From the NCBI GenBank assembly GCA_030686995.1, contig CM060685.1, positions 24,288,065-24,352,064 of the forward strand: a stretch of DNA of 64,000 nucleotides. Reading direction: 5' to 3'. This document shows, one piece after another, positions 10,992 to 21,930 of the stretch; the stretch's first letter is position 1, and each line of letters starts with the position of its first letter. Below the pieces are notes generated by a model. That model did no database searches, was not told the origin of the DNA, and saw nothing but the letters and a program-made list of their open reading frames with translations. The DNA is from Artemisia argyi (lineage: Eukaryota; Streptophyta; Magnoliopsida; Asterales; Asteraceae). The position numbers and the translations under genes are program-made.

Positions 10992-12017
10992 CTATGTGTG
11001 TTATATGTTGGAGTGGTGTCGATGAACAGGTGTGGTTACTTATGATGACTAAAGTCTGGGATTACCGGTGATGCAGTTTGATTTGTCATTTCAGTGTATG
11101 GTGTAGGATGAGGCTTACTTTTATGTAGGAAAGGTATGGTAATAGTCGAATATCAAAGGAAATTGATATAGTAGTCGAATATTAATAGGAATTGAGATAG
11201 TAATTGCAATCATAGCCTAGTAGGTAATTGGTTGTTGTACCTAGTGTTTATTGACTTCATATTTATGTTTATTTCGGATGCAAATAAGCCCACTTGTTTA
11301 TAATTCTTTATTTACATAGAGAGGCATCCCAAACAATGTAAATAGGGAATTATAAACTTATGGTTCGGTGATTTACAATGTCTTTATTTAAATGAAAAGG
11401 CATCCCAATCCATTCAAATAATTACAAATCATCCTACTTAAGAATTCCCAACACAACATTCACAATTAGCCGGTGAGTTACAAGGTAGGGTATTACGAGA
11501 TGATACTGGTGTTCCAAAAGTACAAAATGAATATTCAATCTTGTAAAGCTGATGAGGGTACTTGTGGTGTAACTAAGGATGATTTGAGCTTTAAAAGTGC
11601 ATCAAGATCTGTTAATGAGCTTGTGTTTGCCACGGTTGTGAAGGTAATGTTGTGACATGTTGATGAACAAAAGTGCTTAGTGTATGCTTAATGTTAATAT
11701 TGGTAGAGATGTCAAGTTTGCTTTAAAATTTTAAGAAATTTTAAAGGTTTATGACGGGATGGTATCCTTAGGAACTAAACAGGCTAGTACTTCTACGGGA
11801 TAAAGAGAAGAATTGATAACTATCCCAAGATAGTAGTTCGGATTATCTTATAAATGAAAACTTTCAAGAATGAATTTAGATCATACAAATAAGGTGTTAA
11901 GATTTCGCTGAGTGGTAAGGCACTATCGTGTCTCTAGATTGTTTTAATGTATTCTGGTGGTTTATCGTGTTCATGTAGGAAATCAATCTAAACATAACCC
12001 TAGTACAACTATTCTCA

Positions 12018-12131
12018 GTATTTGAAAATTTTAAGTCGAATATAGTTAGTCAGACTATATTCCACTGTCCCTAGGTTAAATATAGGTGACTAGTCTATAT
12101 TTAGCCGAGGTTCGATAAAATTTTCAAATAC
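12018..12131. other. Three-way-junction inverted repeat in B
   Basis: The outer stem is GTATTTGAAAATTTTA (12018-12033) pairing perfectly with 12116-12131. It encloses two hairpins: GAATATAGT/ACTATATTC (12038-12062, loop TAGTCAG) and TAAATATAG/CTATATTTA (12077-12103, loop GTGACTAGT). The loops contain complementary hexamers, TAGTCA and TGACTA. The two hairpins are imperfect inverted copies of one another, so a single long foldback is an alternative structure. Function unknown. Confidence 0.75.
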
Positions 12132-12520
12132 CTAAATTAGGTATACTTGTGATATGTCCGTTGCTTTCGGGAAACTGTCCACTAAACAAAGGCAATGTCA
12201 AACCCTTCAGTTGCAAGTCCCGTCCATACAAGACTTGTAACGTATGTTTTTACATTCCATCGCATAGAAGATAGTACGGGTAGGTATGTGTGGAAAGGAA
12301 GTTTTAAGTAACAGTCCATACTTGGCCAGGATCACGAGCTTTTAACAATGAAGGTTTTAGAAGAAAACTTTGATGAATGTAGAGAAACTTCAGCTTTTGT
12401 AGGTGATGGATTAGTTTATCCTTTAGAAATCTCATATTTCTTGTTTGAAAATCGATAGATTGTGATGGGTTTTTGATATCATATGAAATGATGTTGATGA
12501 GGTGGTGGAATAATTCCAGA

Positions 12521-12660
12521 GACCATTGCACAAATCACAATGTCTCGGAAGTAGATTAGACCATTGTGTGACTCAAAACATTTGAGAAATGATTAAGACC
12601 ATTGTGTCATACAATGTCCGGGAAATAGAAAAGACCATTGTAATTAGTTACAATGTCTTG
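12521..12660. repeat. Four tandem hairpin-forming repeats in B
   Basis: Units begin at 12521, 12559, 12597 and 12633 and are 36-38 bp. Each has GACCATTG at its left and, except the diverged second unit, ACAATGTC or CAATGTC about 10 bases later, so it can fold into a small hairpin with a bulged C. They lie about 290-430 bp inside the PBS end, in what would be the RNA leader. Confidence 0.75.
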
Positions 12661-12934
12661 ATATAAAATGTTGGAGTAGGAACATGGTTGGGAGAATGTG
12701 GTTGTGTCGAAATGCCATAGAATAGGCATGTGTAGATATGTTTAGATAAAATGATTGAAAATAACTCGAATGTATATATAAATATACTTATATGTTCATG
12801 TAGCATAAAATGCTTAATAAGTCCATAATCGTCTGGAGGATGGAAGACACGGAGAGCGGAAGGCTATAAAATGTTTTTGCTTGTAATTGTAGTTATAGTT
12901 TAGGTCTCAATTAGACCCGTTTCTCTATAACCAT

Positions 12935-12947
12935 GGCTCTGATACCA
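12935..12947 (-). other. Primer binding site of element B (tRNA-iMet type)
   Basis: The minus strand reads TGGTATCAGAGCC, three bases inside the right LTR. This sets the minus-strand orientation and makes the right LTR the 5' LTR. Confidence 0.92.
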
Positions 12948-12950
12948 ATC

Positions 12951-13413
12951 TGTAACACCCCCAATTCATGGTTGCAGCGGAATTCGAACCGGGTGTTACT
13001 CGACGGCACAATAGTCACAATAATAGAAAACGAACTCCAATTGAGTCGTTTTAAAAGATTTATCATTCAAATTGTATAAATATCAGAGATTACAAAATGA
13101 GGTCCCAAATGGTTCCATGTTTACAAATCACATTAAATGAGCTTTTGAATGATAATAAAATTTATAACCCTCTTGAGTATCCGTGTCCTTCCGTGCCATC
13201 CTTGATCGTCATGAACCTGAAATACATGCTTGAGAGGTCAACACAAAGGTTGAGTGATATTCATAGAGTTTGGTTAAATCGTTTGAACACAATAATCGTA
13301 GTGTGAGCTATAGACTCACACTCATAGTTAGAAAACAAAATCGTTATTTATTTCACTAAGCTCATGCAACCAAAACATTAACATCGAACCAACAAAATTG
13401 GCATTATAGAAGC
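12951..13413 (-). repeat. Element B right (5') LTR, left fragment
   Basis: Begins TGTAACACCCCC and matches 7767 onward with few differences. It is cut at 13413 by element S; the last five bases, GAAGC (13409-13413), are the target duplicated at 22408-22412. The LTR resumes at 22408. Confidence 0.92.
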
Positions 13414-13890
13414 TGTTGGATCGTGAACACCTTGAACTTGTGTTGATAATGATACTTTGAGTGATATCACTAAGTATGCGGAATCTACTTAATGATACTT
13501 AGAAGATTAATTGTAAGTGAAACAGATTAATGTGTGAACAATGAACAAAACAACTAGCTCCAATATTATTAATAATAATAATACGAGTGATCTGAGATAT
13601 CACTAGGGTTACACCTTGAAGCTCTAAGAAAACGTATATTAAAACTATATTCTAGGATCTCCTTTTATAGAACAAGGAGTCCTCTTGTACAAGATAAGTA
13701 TAATGCTAATAGAATAAGATATACACAATATCTTTTCTATGTTTATCTAAGCGCGTTTCTCTAACAGCTAACAAGTGAGCAGTGGTAATATTTGTTCTTG
13801 CAGTGGTAATGAGTTTCCACTGCAAGTACAATCTTCTTGCAGTTGTAACTTCTTCACTAGCCGTGGTAACTGATAGAATAATTCCCAACA
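13414..13890 (-). repeat. Element S 3' LTR (477 bp)
   Basis: TGTTGG...CCAACA termini. TATA at 13661-13670 (minus CTATAAAAGG), within a CTCCTT/AAGGAG stem. The CAGTGGTAA motif family occurs at 13780, 13801, 13814 (inverted), 13840 and 13861. I see no difference from 21931-22407. Confidence 0.95.
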
Positions 13891-13892
13891 AT

Positions 13893-14163
13893 CCTCCCCT
13901 AAACTTATGATTGCATTGTAAATCAATAAGTTTCTTCAAGTATACAATAAACCTGAGGATATGGGAATTCTTCCAAACACTTATCTTGTTCTACTTAATT
14001 CTTTATCAACTCTTGCATATTGATCTTTAATCTTCTGAATCAAAGCTCTAACTTTCTCATTATCTGCATAAACTCTTAACTTTAACATACTGAGAGCAAA
14101 CCATGCTGAAGACAAACCTCCCCTGAATCTGATCATTATAATCAAAATTTTGTATCCTCCCCT
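13893..14163 (-). other. Polypurine tract and two upstream PPT copies of element S
   Basis: The minus-strand AGGGGAGG core (plus CCTCCCCT) occurs at 13893-13900, directly beside the LTR, and again at 14117-14124 and 14156-14163. Repeated PPTs in front of the 3' LTR are a described feature of Sireviruses. Confidence 0.75.
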
Positions 14164-14511
14164 GTTTGGGAGAATCCCCATCAATAAGCATCATAATCAG
14201 ACAAAATTCAGAAGTCCTTCCATCAATAAGTATCCACCTGTTAAGAGAATGGGGTACACAGTTCCATCAATTCCTTTTGGTAACATACTACCTTCAGCAC
14301 ATCCAGATGTATTACCTTCTGAGAGAGGTGCATCATAAGGCATAGAAACTGCACAACCTATATCTAATTCGTGAGAATCAGACACATGAAGTGTTGCCAA
14401 AGAAAAAGTTTACACTGTCAGTGGTAACTATGAACCTGCAGTGGTAAAAATCAAAAGAGTTTTTCAAAGAGCAATGAGAAGTAAAACATGTAAAATTTTA
14501 TGCTCGAATTA

Positions 14512-14734
14512 TAGTTTTTAGCAAACTATCAGCTATCAACGGATTTGATAAGTCTTTACCATGAGCCGTTTGCTATGGACTAGCCAACTCTTGATCACAA
14601 AGATATATGGTGAGTTGATAACCTAGTTTTTGGTAAACTATCAACCATGAACGGATTTGATGTGTCTTTACCTGTAGCCGTTTGCTCAGGACTAGTTGAT
14701 TCTTATGTGGATTAGACATGGTGAATCAATAACC
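14512..14734. repeat. Two diverged tandem repeats upstream of the antisense gene
   Basis: Copy 1 is 14512-14623 and copy 2 is 14624-14734, about 111 bp each, both starting TAGTTTTT and sharing AACGGATTTGAT, AGCCGTTTGCT and GGACTAG. They lie about 220-440 bp upstream of the TATA box at 14956, the position expected of promoter or enhancer repeats. Confidence 0.75.
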
Positions 14735-14955
14735 ATTTGTTATGTGTCTTAAGTTACACATCTTATAACTCCATTCACATTAAACATCCAAACTTAACCA
14801 ATATTAAGAAACCCATGTAACTTTTAACCAAGTTACTATTTATACATTAATTGCTCCAAAGTCAACCCGATATCTTCCATAATTACTTCTTCGAACTACC
14901 AAAACAGATAGAAGTAAATATTCTTCATTAATTATCCATTGGCCTTGACTTTGCT

Positions 14956-14963
14956 TATAAATA
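14956..14963 (+). promoter_or_regulatory. TATA box of the antisense gene in element S
   Basis: TATAAATA (followed by GAGG) on the plus strand, 67 bp upstream of the ATG at 15023. It predicts a start near 14985-14990 and a short A/C-rich leader of about 35 bases. It points opposite to element transcription. Confidence 0.7.
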
Positions 14964-15022
14964 GAGGTCTCAAAACACATTAATCAGCATCAACCAAATC
15001 ATCACAAACCCTAAACTTAAAT

Positions 15023-15427
15023 ATGAGTTTCCCAATCGTGTACATCTCCTCTGACAGCTCTTCTAATGAAGAAATCAGCTATGTTTCAGATTCTGAGGAG
15101 CATTCTTCTGGATGGAGTGGATACTTTCCACCTAGTGCTTTTCCATCAAGTACTGCATCAGCTCCATCTGTTGATATCGATTCAGAAGAAGAGGATCCAA
15201 CCTTCAACCTTACTGAGGAACTACCAAAGGCACTTACAACTGCCCTGAAGACTGCCATAAACAACATGAAGTGGCCAGAGTCATCAAAGCCTGCAGAAGA
15301 TCAGAAACCTCCACCACAAGTGCTTGGGCTTGCTTGTCCAAGAAAACAGCTATCCTTTGACGAGAAGAGGAACAAGCCAGCTAAGAGCAAGCATGCTTAT
15401 AAGGGCAAAGGAAAGAAGCCTATGTAG
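15023..15427 (+). CDS. Antisense accessory protein of element S (134 aa, unknown function)
   Basis: A plus-strand frame between pol and the 3' LTR of a minus-strand element. It is not a shadow of a coding frame: the region is otherwise noncoding, and the frame has its own TATA box (14956), leader, first ATG and AATAAA signal (15525). The N-terminus PIVYISSDSSSNEE is a hydrophobic core followed by Ser/Asp/Glu and resembles a SUMO-interacting motif with CK2-type sites. Two acidic Ser-rich patches span residues 9-29 and 50-60. The middle has a possible short helix (PKALTTALKTAINNM). The tail, residues 112-134, is strongly basic (KRNKPAKSKHAYKGKGKK) and could be a nuclear localisation signal. I recognise no family. 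Extra antisense ORFs are known in some plant LTR retrotransposons. A nuclear regulatory or anti-silencing role is speculation. The frame is intact in an element with identical LTRs. Confidence 0.72.
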   Translation: MSFPIVYISSDSSSNEEISYVSDSEEHSSGWSGYFPPSAFPSSTASAPSVDIDSEEEDPTFNLTEELPKALTTALKTAINNMKWPESSKPAEDQKPPPQVLGLACPRKQLSFDEKRNKPAKSKHAYKGKGKKPM

Positions 15428-15524
15428 TGTCTGAAGATCTTAGGTTATTAGGTTGTGAGTTGTTTACATGTGTTTTGAACTTTTCTTAGTGAAAGAATGT
15501 ACTCTGCAACCGTATGAAGTGATA

Positions 15525-15530
15525 AATAAA
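15525..15530 (+). terminator. Poly(A) signal of the antisense gene
   Basis: AATAAA about 98 bp after the stop at 15425-15427, and about 180 bp before the pol stop on the opposite strand, so the two transcripts converge. Confidence 0.55.
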
Positions 15531-15712
15531 TGATCTTCTCTGTTTCCTTATTACCACTGTGAGAGCAAATCTTTCCACTGTGTGATGCATAGTTTCCACT
15601 GAGCTTGTTTCTCCTTCATAAGTGTTAGTGAAAAACCATACAAACATATACAAACAATAATAGTACATTAAAAGCTATCCTGCTACACTAAAAAGTATTA
15701 GACATCAAGAGT

Positions 15713-18700
15713 TTATGGATTAAGCATTCCAATACCTGTTACCAAGTACTGAAACCTACCCACATCAAGCCCTTTTGTTAATAAATCAGCATAATTGTCA
15801 TCAGTATGAATCTTGACAACATTAATGAGCTTTTTCTCAAAACAATCTCTAATAAAATGATGTCTAATTTCAATATGTTTAGTTTTAGTGTGTTGCACAG
15901 GATTCTTAATAATGCAAATTGTACTACTATTGTCTATATAGATGATGGTGTTCATGAAATTGTACCCATAATCCAAGAGTTGATTCTGAAGCCAAAGGAT
16001 CTGAGCACAACAACTAGCAGCTGCAACATATTCTGCTTCAGTAGTTGAAGTAGCAACCATTGTCTGTTTCTTGCACTGCCATGACACCAATCTACATCCA
16101 AGGAATTGACATCCTCCTGTGGTTGACCTTCTATCCAAGCTTGCACCAGCATAGTCACTATCTGAGTAGGTAATCAACTCCATAGGAGATTCCCTTGGAT
16201 ACCACAATCCTAGATTAGGATAAGTCTTCAAGTATCTAAAAATCTTTTCCACTGCTGTCATATGAGATGTCTTTGGAGTCACTTGAAATCTTGCACAGGC
16301 ACACACAGCAAACATAATGTCTGGCCTTGATGAAGTAAGATACATCAAAGAGCCAATCATTGACCTGTAAGTATGTACATCAACATTTACACCACTAGCA
16401 TTCTTCAATAATAAGTGAGTGGTCTTGTCAGCAGGGGTATTGGAAGATTTTGCATCAGTGAATTTGAACTTCTTAATAATCTCAGCCACATACTTGTCTT
16501 GACTAATAAAAATTCCTTCTTTACTCTGTTGAACTTGCAGCCCCAAAAAGAATGTGAGTTCCCCCATAGAACTCATTTGAAATTCATCTTTCATCAGCTT
16601 CTCAAACTCTTTACACATCTCTGGTTTAGTTGATCCAAAGATAATATCATCAACATATACTTGAACAAGTAGTATATCACCCTTATCTTTCTTGATAAAC
16701 AAAGTTTGATCTATCTTGCCCCTATGAAATCCATTATTCATCAAATAAGTAGCTAAGGTTTCATACCACTTCCTTGGAGCCTGATGTAGACCATAAAGAG
16801 CCTTGACTACTTTATAAACTTTGTTGGGGTGATGTGGATCTTCAAAGCCTGGAGGTTGAGCAACATATACCTCCTCATCAATAGTACCATAAAGAAAGGC
16901 ACTCTTAACATCCATTTGATAGACAGTAAAGCCCATAAATGATGCATAAGCTAGAAATAGTCTAATAGCCTCAAGCCTTGCAACAGGAGCAAAAACTTCT
17001 TCATAATCAATGCCCTCCTCTTGAGTGTATCCTTGAGCAACTAATCTAGCTTTGTTTCTGATGACAATGCCTCTTTCATCTTTCTTATTTCTGAACACCC
17101 ATTTAGTACCAATCACTTTCATACCATCAGGTAAGTCACAAAGAACCCAAACCTTTTGAAGCTTAAACTGCAATAGCTCTTCCTGCATAGCTTCAACCCA
17201 GCTTGATTCTCCTAAAGCCATAGAAACATTTTTAGGCTCCATTTGTGATAGAAAGCAGAAGAATAAACATTCATTCTTGGTAATATGATTCTTGGACTCA
17301 TAGACTTCACTTATGAACCCATGAACATCTGTCATCCTTGTTTGCCTTCTTGTTTTCACACCTGAATTAATTTCACCAATAACATTCTTAATTGGATGAG
17401 CTTTATGAATTGTAGACTGTAATGTGTTAGGAATATCATATGATGATGGCATATTTGTGATTTCAACATCATCAATTTGTGTCTCCTGAGCTATATTTTC
17501 TACAGCTGGACCTTCAGTGGAAACATCATGTGTTGCAGTGGTAGTAGGATTACCACTGTCTTCAGGAATATCATCATGCAGAACATCAAAATTCACAAAT
17601 TCATCTTCCTGACTAGTATTCTTTGAAGGTTGTGAAGGTTGTAAGTCTGCATTAGCATCAAAGTCCCAAATTGGCATAACAAATTGATCTTTGTCATCCT
17701 CATCATCTTGACAAGATTCATCATCATCAATGAACTCTTCTGAATCTTCAAGATCAACATCACTTGAATCTGAAGCAATAGGAACATAATTCATGGTATT
17801 TGACAAAGTTTCAAGATCAAATAGCCATTCAGGTCCTGAACCTGCTATATTAGCTTTATTTTCAAGAAACTGAACATGCAGATTCTCTTCTATCTTTCTT
17901 GTTCTTAAATTGTAGACTCTAAAAGCCTTACTAATCATGGAATAGCCAACAAAGAAACCTTCATCTGCCTTTTCTTCAAACTTTCCCAAATGATCAATGG
18001 TATTAAGAATTGTGACATGACATCCAAATGGCTTCAAGAAATCCAAAAGAGGGGGTCTTCCTCTGAAAAGCTCATAAGGTGTCTTGTTCTTTGATTTGAC
18101 CACTAATACCCTGTTTTGTATATAGCAAGCAGTGTTAACTGCTTCAGCCCAAAATGTCACTGGAAGCTTTGAATCAGCTATCATGGTTCTAGCAGCCTCA
18201 ATTAGTGTTCTATTTCTTCTTTCAGCAACACCATTTTGCTGAGGGGTTCTTGCAACACTAAATTCTCTTTTAATACCTTTGTCTTTGCAGAAGTCATCCA
18301 TTACTCTATTCTTGAACTCTGTCCCATTATCACATCTGATGATCTTTATCTTCTTTTCAGCTTGATTTTCAACTTCAGTGATGAAAGTCTTGAGAATGTC
18401 TGTGGTTTCATCCTTGGTATTCAAGAAGAAAACCCATGTAAATCTGCTAAAATCATCAGTCACAACAAGACAATACTTCTTCAAATTGATGCTGCTAACA
18501 GAAGTAGGACCAAACAAGTCCATATGCAGCATGTAGAGTGGATGATCAATAGTATTAACTGCCTTGGTCTTACAAGAAGCCCTGTGTTGTTTACCTTTAA
18601 GACAAGCAACACATGTTTGATCATTTTCAAATCTCTTCTCAGGTAAACCTATGACTAGACCATCTTTTACAATCTTATTGATGGTCTTGAAATTAACATG

Positions 18701-19201
18701 ACCAAGTCTTCTGTGCCAAAGCATAGATTCCTCCAAAGTGGCTTTTGCAAGTAAACAAGTAACATCATCTTTAGCCACTATCTTCTTCATGTCAATGCTA
18801 TACAGATTACCTTTTCTAGGGATTTTAAGCAAAATGTCTTTTTCATCAGGTAGCTTATAATCCTTAGATAAGATAAAGCATTCATCTTCTGAGAATAGAA
18901 CTCTGTGTTTCTTGTCACACATTTGTGACACACTGAAGAGGTTGTACTTGAGTTCTGGTACATAGTATACATTCTCAAAGTCCAAGTTTCCAGCCTTGAT
19001 AGTACCTTTGCCTGAAACTTTTCCACCAATTCCTCCTCCAAAACTGACAGCTTGCCCATCAAGTGATTTGAAATTAGAAAGATAAGCCTTGTTGCCAGTC
19101 ATATGCCTGGAACATCCACTATCTGAATAACCTTGATCTTCTTTTGTCTTTGAATGTCCCTGCACACAATATAAAGGAATTAGTACCTTTTGGGGACCCA
19201 A
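15713..19201 (-). CDS. Pol polyprotein of element S (protease, integrase, RT, RNase H)
   Basis: Intact 1162-residue frame in copia order. Aspartic protease active site [10 protein letters not shown] near residue 26. GAG-pre-integrase with the HHCC finger (LWHRRLGH ... [10 protein letters not shown]) at about 158-205. Integrase core with catalytic D in MDLFGP (about 226), D in RCDNGTEF (about 289) and E in NGVAERRN (about 325). An acidic linker lies at about 480-560. RT spans about 690-930, with the YVDDIIFG catalytic box near 852. RNase H spans about 1010-1140 ([15 protein letters not shown]). The listed start is a TTG, not a true start: the frame is open on both sides of the gag stop and lies -1 relative to gag, so expression probably needs -1 frameshifting in the roughly 57-nt overlap. 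It makes cDNA from element RNA in particles and integrates it. Confidence 0.95.
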   Translation of the reverse strand: MGPQKVLIPLYCVQGHSKTKEDQGYSDSGCSRHMTGNKAYLSNFKSLDGQAVSFGGGIGGKVSGKGTIKAGNLDFENVYYVPELKYNLFSVSQMCDKKHRVLFSEDECFILSKDYKLPDEKDILLKIPRKGNLYSIDMKKIVAKDDVTCLLAKATLEESMLWHRRLGHVNFKTINKIVKDGLVIGLPEKRFENDQTCVACLKGKQHRASCKTKAVNTIDHPLYMLHMDLFGPTSVSSINLKKYCLVVTDDFSRFTWVFFLNTKDETTDILKTFITEVENQAEKKIKIIRCDNGTEFKNRVMDDFCKDKGIKREFSVARTPQQNGVAERRNRTLIEAARTMIADSKLPVTFWAEAVNTACYIQNRVLVVKSKNKTPYELFRGRPPLLDFLKPFGCHVTILNTIDHLGKFEEKADEGFFVGYSMISKAFRVYNLRTRKIEENLHVQFLENKANIAGSGPEWLFDLETLSNTMNYVPIASDSSDVDLEDSEEFIDDDESCQDDEDDKDQFVMPIWDFDANADLQPSQPSKNTSQEDEFVNFDVLHDDIPEDSGNPTTTATHDVSTEGPAVENIAQETQIDDVEITNMPSSYDIPNTLQSTIHKAHPIKNVIGEINSGVKTRRQTRMTDVHGFISEVYESKNHITKNECLFFCFLSQMEPKNVSMALGESSWVEAMQEELLQFKLQKVWVLCDLPDGMKVIGTKWVFRNKKDERGIVIRNKARLVAQGYTQEEGIDYEEVFAPVARLEAIRLFLAYASFMGFTVYQMDVKSAFLYGTIDEEVYVAQPPGFEDPHHPNKVYKVVKALYGLHQAPRKWYETLATYLMNNGFHRGKIDQTLFIKKDKGDILLVQVYVDDIIFGSTKPEMCKEFEKLMKDEFQMSSMGELTFFLGLQVQQSKEGIFISQDKYVAEIIKKFKFTDAKSSNTPADKTTHLLLKNASGVNVDVHTYRSMIGSLMYLTSSRPDIMFAVCACARFQVTPKTSHMTAVEKIFRYLKTYPNLGLWYPRESPMELITYSDSDYAGASLDRRSTTGGCQFLGCRLVSWQCKKQTMVATSTTEAEYVAAASCCAQILWLQNQLLDYGYNFMNTIIYIDNSSTICIIKNPVQHTKTKHIEIRHHFIRDCFEKKLINVVKIHTDDNYADLLTKGLDVGRFQYLVTGIGMLNP

Positions 19202-21885
19202 GCCACAAATGACTTGGATCTGCCTCGTGTATCAATATAATTATATCTATCAAAGGTCATTGATACACCATTGGGATTGTTTGTTGTTCCTTTTGGTTTC
19301 CATTCCCAACGAGCTGAGGCCTTAACAGCTTTTCCCAATTTTACCCTTTTCTTTTGAACATCAGTGGAAACAATTGGTCTTGCAGTGGTAACTGCATGCC
19401 TAGCAGTGGAAACTGCTGGTTTAGAAAAATTGGGTCTCCACATGTGCTTCTTGCGATCATTCTTTTCAAAATAAGTCTTTTTCCCTGTTTGATAAGATTT
19501 AACAAAAGAAGTGACAGGGGACTTAGGATAAACTCTGTTATTACTTCTGGCAGTGGTAACTGCTGGTCTAGCAGTGGAAATTGATTTGATGCCAGTGGTA
19601 AGCATAACAGATCTGGGAACCATCTTGCTTAGGGGATTTGGGTGAGTTAATTTATTAACATTTGATCCATTCACCCTTGTAAATACTTCCCTTCTTCCCA
19701 TGTGGTAGGTACAGTCTTTAGCTAAATGATCAAAGCTACCACATATATGACAAGCCTTATTGTTGAACACAAAGTCACTACCAAACTGTCTAGTTTTAAC
19801 ATGATTCCAACTTCTCATGTTACCTCTAGGAGATTTAGGCCTATCCCTGTACATTTCAGCATACCTAGTAGTAGACCTAGTGAAATTAGACTGTGTTCTA
19901 GGCTTCTCTTTGACTTCTTCAGGAATACTTTTTCTTTCCTCAACTTTAACATCTTCAGTAACACTAGTTTTAGACTCAACATTTAAACATTCATCTTTAA
20001 GAGATGAGTCACTAGCACTATCAAAAGTTTCAACCTCAACCTGAACCTTTTCAGTTTCAACTGGTTTAACAAATTTTGGTCCATAGGTCATGGGTAGATC
20101 CTGAAACTCTTCTAAGCCTGTGTGAGCTAGATCAATGCCAGGTGGTGCTGGAACACCTCTTAGAGGTGGTGGAACAGATTTGTATCCAAGACCAGATTTA
20201 GCTTTGCTCACAACTTGGGCTTCCCAAATTTTGTCAATGCTCTTGGATTGATGGTCTAGTGTTTTCTTAGTAATCTCAATATTCTCACTAGCCTTTTTAA
20301 CTTTTTCAATCTCTTCCCTAAGAGCCTCATTTACAGCAATCTTAAAGTCTAAATCACTTTTTAACACAGCAATGTCATCACTAAATTTAGACTCATTTGC
20401 CCTATAATGCTCTATCTGTTTTTCTAAAACACCTAGACCTCTCTTATGATTTGCTAAGTTATGATTAGTATGGTGTAACTCTAGCATCAGCTCATCATAT
20501 TGTTTTTGTAAACTATTATACTCTTTTAAGGCCTTACAGTTTTTAGAACAAGCATTATCAGTATGTACCTCAGAATCTGAGAAAGCCATGAGTGCATGCT
20601 CAGTAGCAAGCATTGCACATTCTGAATCATCTTCTCCATTCTGACCCATAAAGCTCCAATCAAAGCTTACTCCATCAATAGCCAATAGCACCTTTGGCTC
20701 TTCTGTTGTAGGTTCTTTGGTCTTTTCCTTCTTGTACCAAGTTGACTTATTGTCAGATTTCCTTGGTTTTCTGCATTCTCTTGCAAAGTGCCCCTTCTTG
20801 TGACAGTTATAGCACTCCACCTTCTTTTTATCAAAACCTACAGTCTCATCTCCACTTATATGAATCTTTCTCCCTGTCTTCTTCCAGAACTTCTTTGATC
20901 TTAAGCTGAGCAATGCTACCTGCCATTTGATGTCCATCTCCTCCATATCATCTTCATCAATTTGATCCAAGTCCTCATGATTGAGGATTGAACCACCCAC
21001 ATGGCTGGATATAAAGGCATAGAAAGTAGCATCACTTAGTCCTGCAATCTGCCTTTTAGAGCTCCTAGTGGAAACATTTCCATTACCAGTGGAAACAATC
21101 ATGTTACCACTGTCATCATCACTGTCACTTTCATCATCAGAACTGTCATTACCTGATGATGATATGAGTGCAACTCCTGCAGAACTTGTCTTTAACTTGC
21201 CAGCTTTCTTAAGTCTTTGTTCAATAACTTTGAAGTTATTGTACACATCATTAAGCTTCATAGTCTCAAGATCTGACTTGTCCTCCCATACAGCAACATT
21301 TGTATCAAACTCAGCAGGTAAACTTCTTAGAAATTTAAGATTGAGGTCTTCCTTTTCTACCTCAATTCCAAAAGCAGTCAGCTGAGTTACAATCTTTTGT
21401 AGCCTTGTGAATATGCTATCAAGAGATTCATTGCTTGATGAGCCAAAATTCTCATAAGTCTGCTTCAGTAAAGTCTTTTGAGTTTTCTTGGTATAGTGAT
21501 TACCACCAAATACTTCACATATCTCATCAAAGAGGGTCTTTGCATCCTTGTATTTGGTAAAAGCCTGGACTTGATCTCTAGGTAGAGCCATCAATAGCAA
21601 ACCTCTAGCCTTCAAATCATTCTTAAGTTGGTTTCTTTCATCATTTGTAACTGGACCAGTATTTACTTTTGTTACTGGCTTGTCACCAACTGTCTCAACA
21701 GTTGTACCAGGTTTGAATGAATTTCCACACGTTATGATCTCCCATAATGTGTAGTCTTGAACCATAAAGAATTGTTCAATCATAAGCCTCCACATCTCAA
21801 AGTCATTAATTTTAAGCTTGGGAAGCTTTGCAGCAATATTAGATTGGCTTGTTTCTGTCTCCATTGTATCTTTTGAATCTGCCAT
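19180..21885 (-). CDS. Gag protein of element S (901 aa)
   Basis: Copia-type gag. The N-terminal domain (residues about 20-240, [20 protein letters not shown] region) resembles DUF4219/UBN2 gag. An acidic Ser/Asp patch is near 250. Two CCHC zinc knuckles are present: [14 protein letters not shown] near 357 and [14 protein letters not shown] near 712. A long coiled-coil-like segment lies at about 445-560. The C-terminal 170 residues are basic and carry repeated V(S/T)TAR motifs (IVSTD, AVTTAR, AVSTAR, ISTAR), encoded by copies of the element-wide CAGTGGTAA/CAGTGGAAA motif. The length and second knuckle suit a Sirevirus-type gag. The ATG is 43 bp inside the PBS. It forms the particle and packages RNA. 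Confidence 0.94.
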   Translation of the reverse strand: MADSKDTMETETSQSNIAAKLPKLKINDFEMWRLMIEQFFMVQDYTLWEIITCGNSFKPGTTVETVGDKPVTKVNTGPVTNDERNQLKNDLKARGLLLMALPRDQVQAFTKYKDAKTLFDEICEVFGGNHYTKKTQKTLLKQTYENFGSSSNESLDSIFTRLQKIVTQLTAFGIEVEKEDLNLKFLRSLPAEFDTNVAVWEDKSDLETMKLNDVYNNFKVIEQRLKKAGKLKTSSAGVALISSSGNDSSDDESDSDDDSGNMIVSTGNGNVSTRSSKRQIAGLSDATFYAFISSHVGGSILNHEDLDQIDEDDMEEMDIKWQVALLSLRSKKFWKKTGRKIHISGDETVGFDKKKVECYNCHKKGHFARECRKPRKSDNKSTWYKKEKTKEPTTEEPKVLLAIDGVSFDWSFMGQNGEDDSECAMLATEHALMAFSDSEVHTDNACSKNCKALKEYNSLQKQYDELMLELHHTNHNLANHKRGLGVLEKQIEHYRANESKFSDDIAVLKSDLDFKIAVNEALREEIEKVKKASENIEITKKTLDHQSKSIDKIWEAQVVSKAKSGLGYKSVPPPLRGVPAPPGIDLAHTGLEEFQDLPMTYGPKFVKPVETEKVQVEVETFDSASDSSLKDECLNVESKTSVTEDVKVEERKSIPEEVKEKPRTQSNFTRSTTRYAEMYRDRPKSPRGNMRSWNHVKTRQFGSDFVFNNKACHICGSFDHLAKDCTYHMGRREVFTRVNGSNVNKLTHPNPLSKMVPRSVMLTTGIKSISTARPAVTTARSNNRVYPKSPVTSFVKSYQTGKKTYFEKNDRKKHMWRPNFSKPAVSTARHAVTTARPIVSTDVQKKRVKLGKAVKASARWEWKPKGTTNNPNGVSMTFDRYNYIDTRGRSKSFVAWVPKRY

Positions 21886-21911
21886 AGGATCTTCTAAATC
21901 AAAATATCAAA

Positions 21912-21928
21912 GCCTTGCTCTGATACCA
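21912..21928 (-). other. Primer binding site of element S (tRNA-Met type)
   Basis: The minus strand reads TGGTATCAGAGCAAGGC, two bases inside the 5' LTR. The match to the tRNA-iMet complement covers at least the first 12 bases. Confidence 0.92.
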
Positions 21929-21930
21929 CT

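Larger units (their letters stand above)
10956..12950 (-). other. Element B internal region (non-coding)
   Basis: About 2.0 kb between the B LTRs with no recognisable gag or pol, even as relics. The PPT candidate is the minus-strand purine run beside the left LTR (plus ACCCC at 10962-10966). Two adjacent perfect hairpins follow: CCCC-TTGC-GGGG (10963-10974) and AACTTCG-TCC-CGAAGTT (10975-10991). A three-way-junction inverted repeat lies at 12018-12131, a four-unit tandem hairpin repeat at 12521-12660, and the PBS at the right end. Confidence 0.75.

Noticed and set aside
13706..13939. 77-aa frame in element S LTR with VTTAR-like words
   Set aside because: It crosses the LTR boundary and PPT; the VTTAR words come from the dispersed CAGTGGTAA motif. 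Not evidence for a protein.
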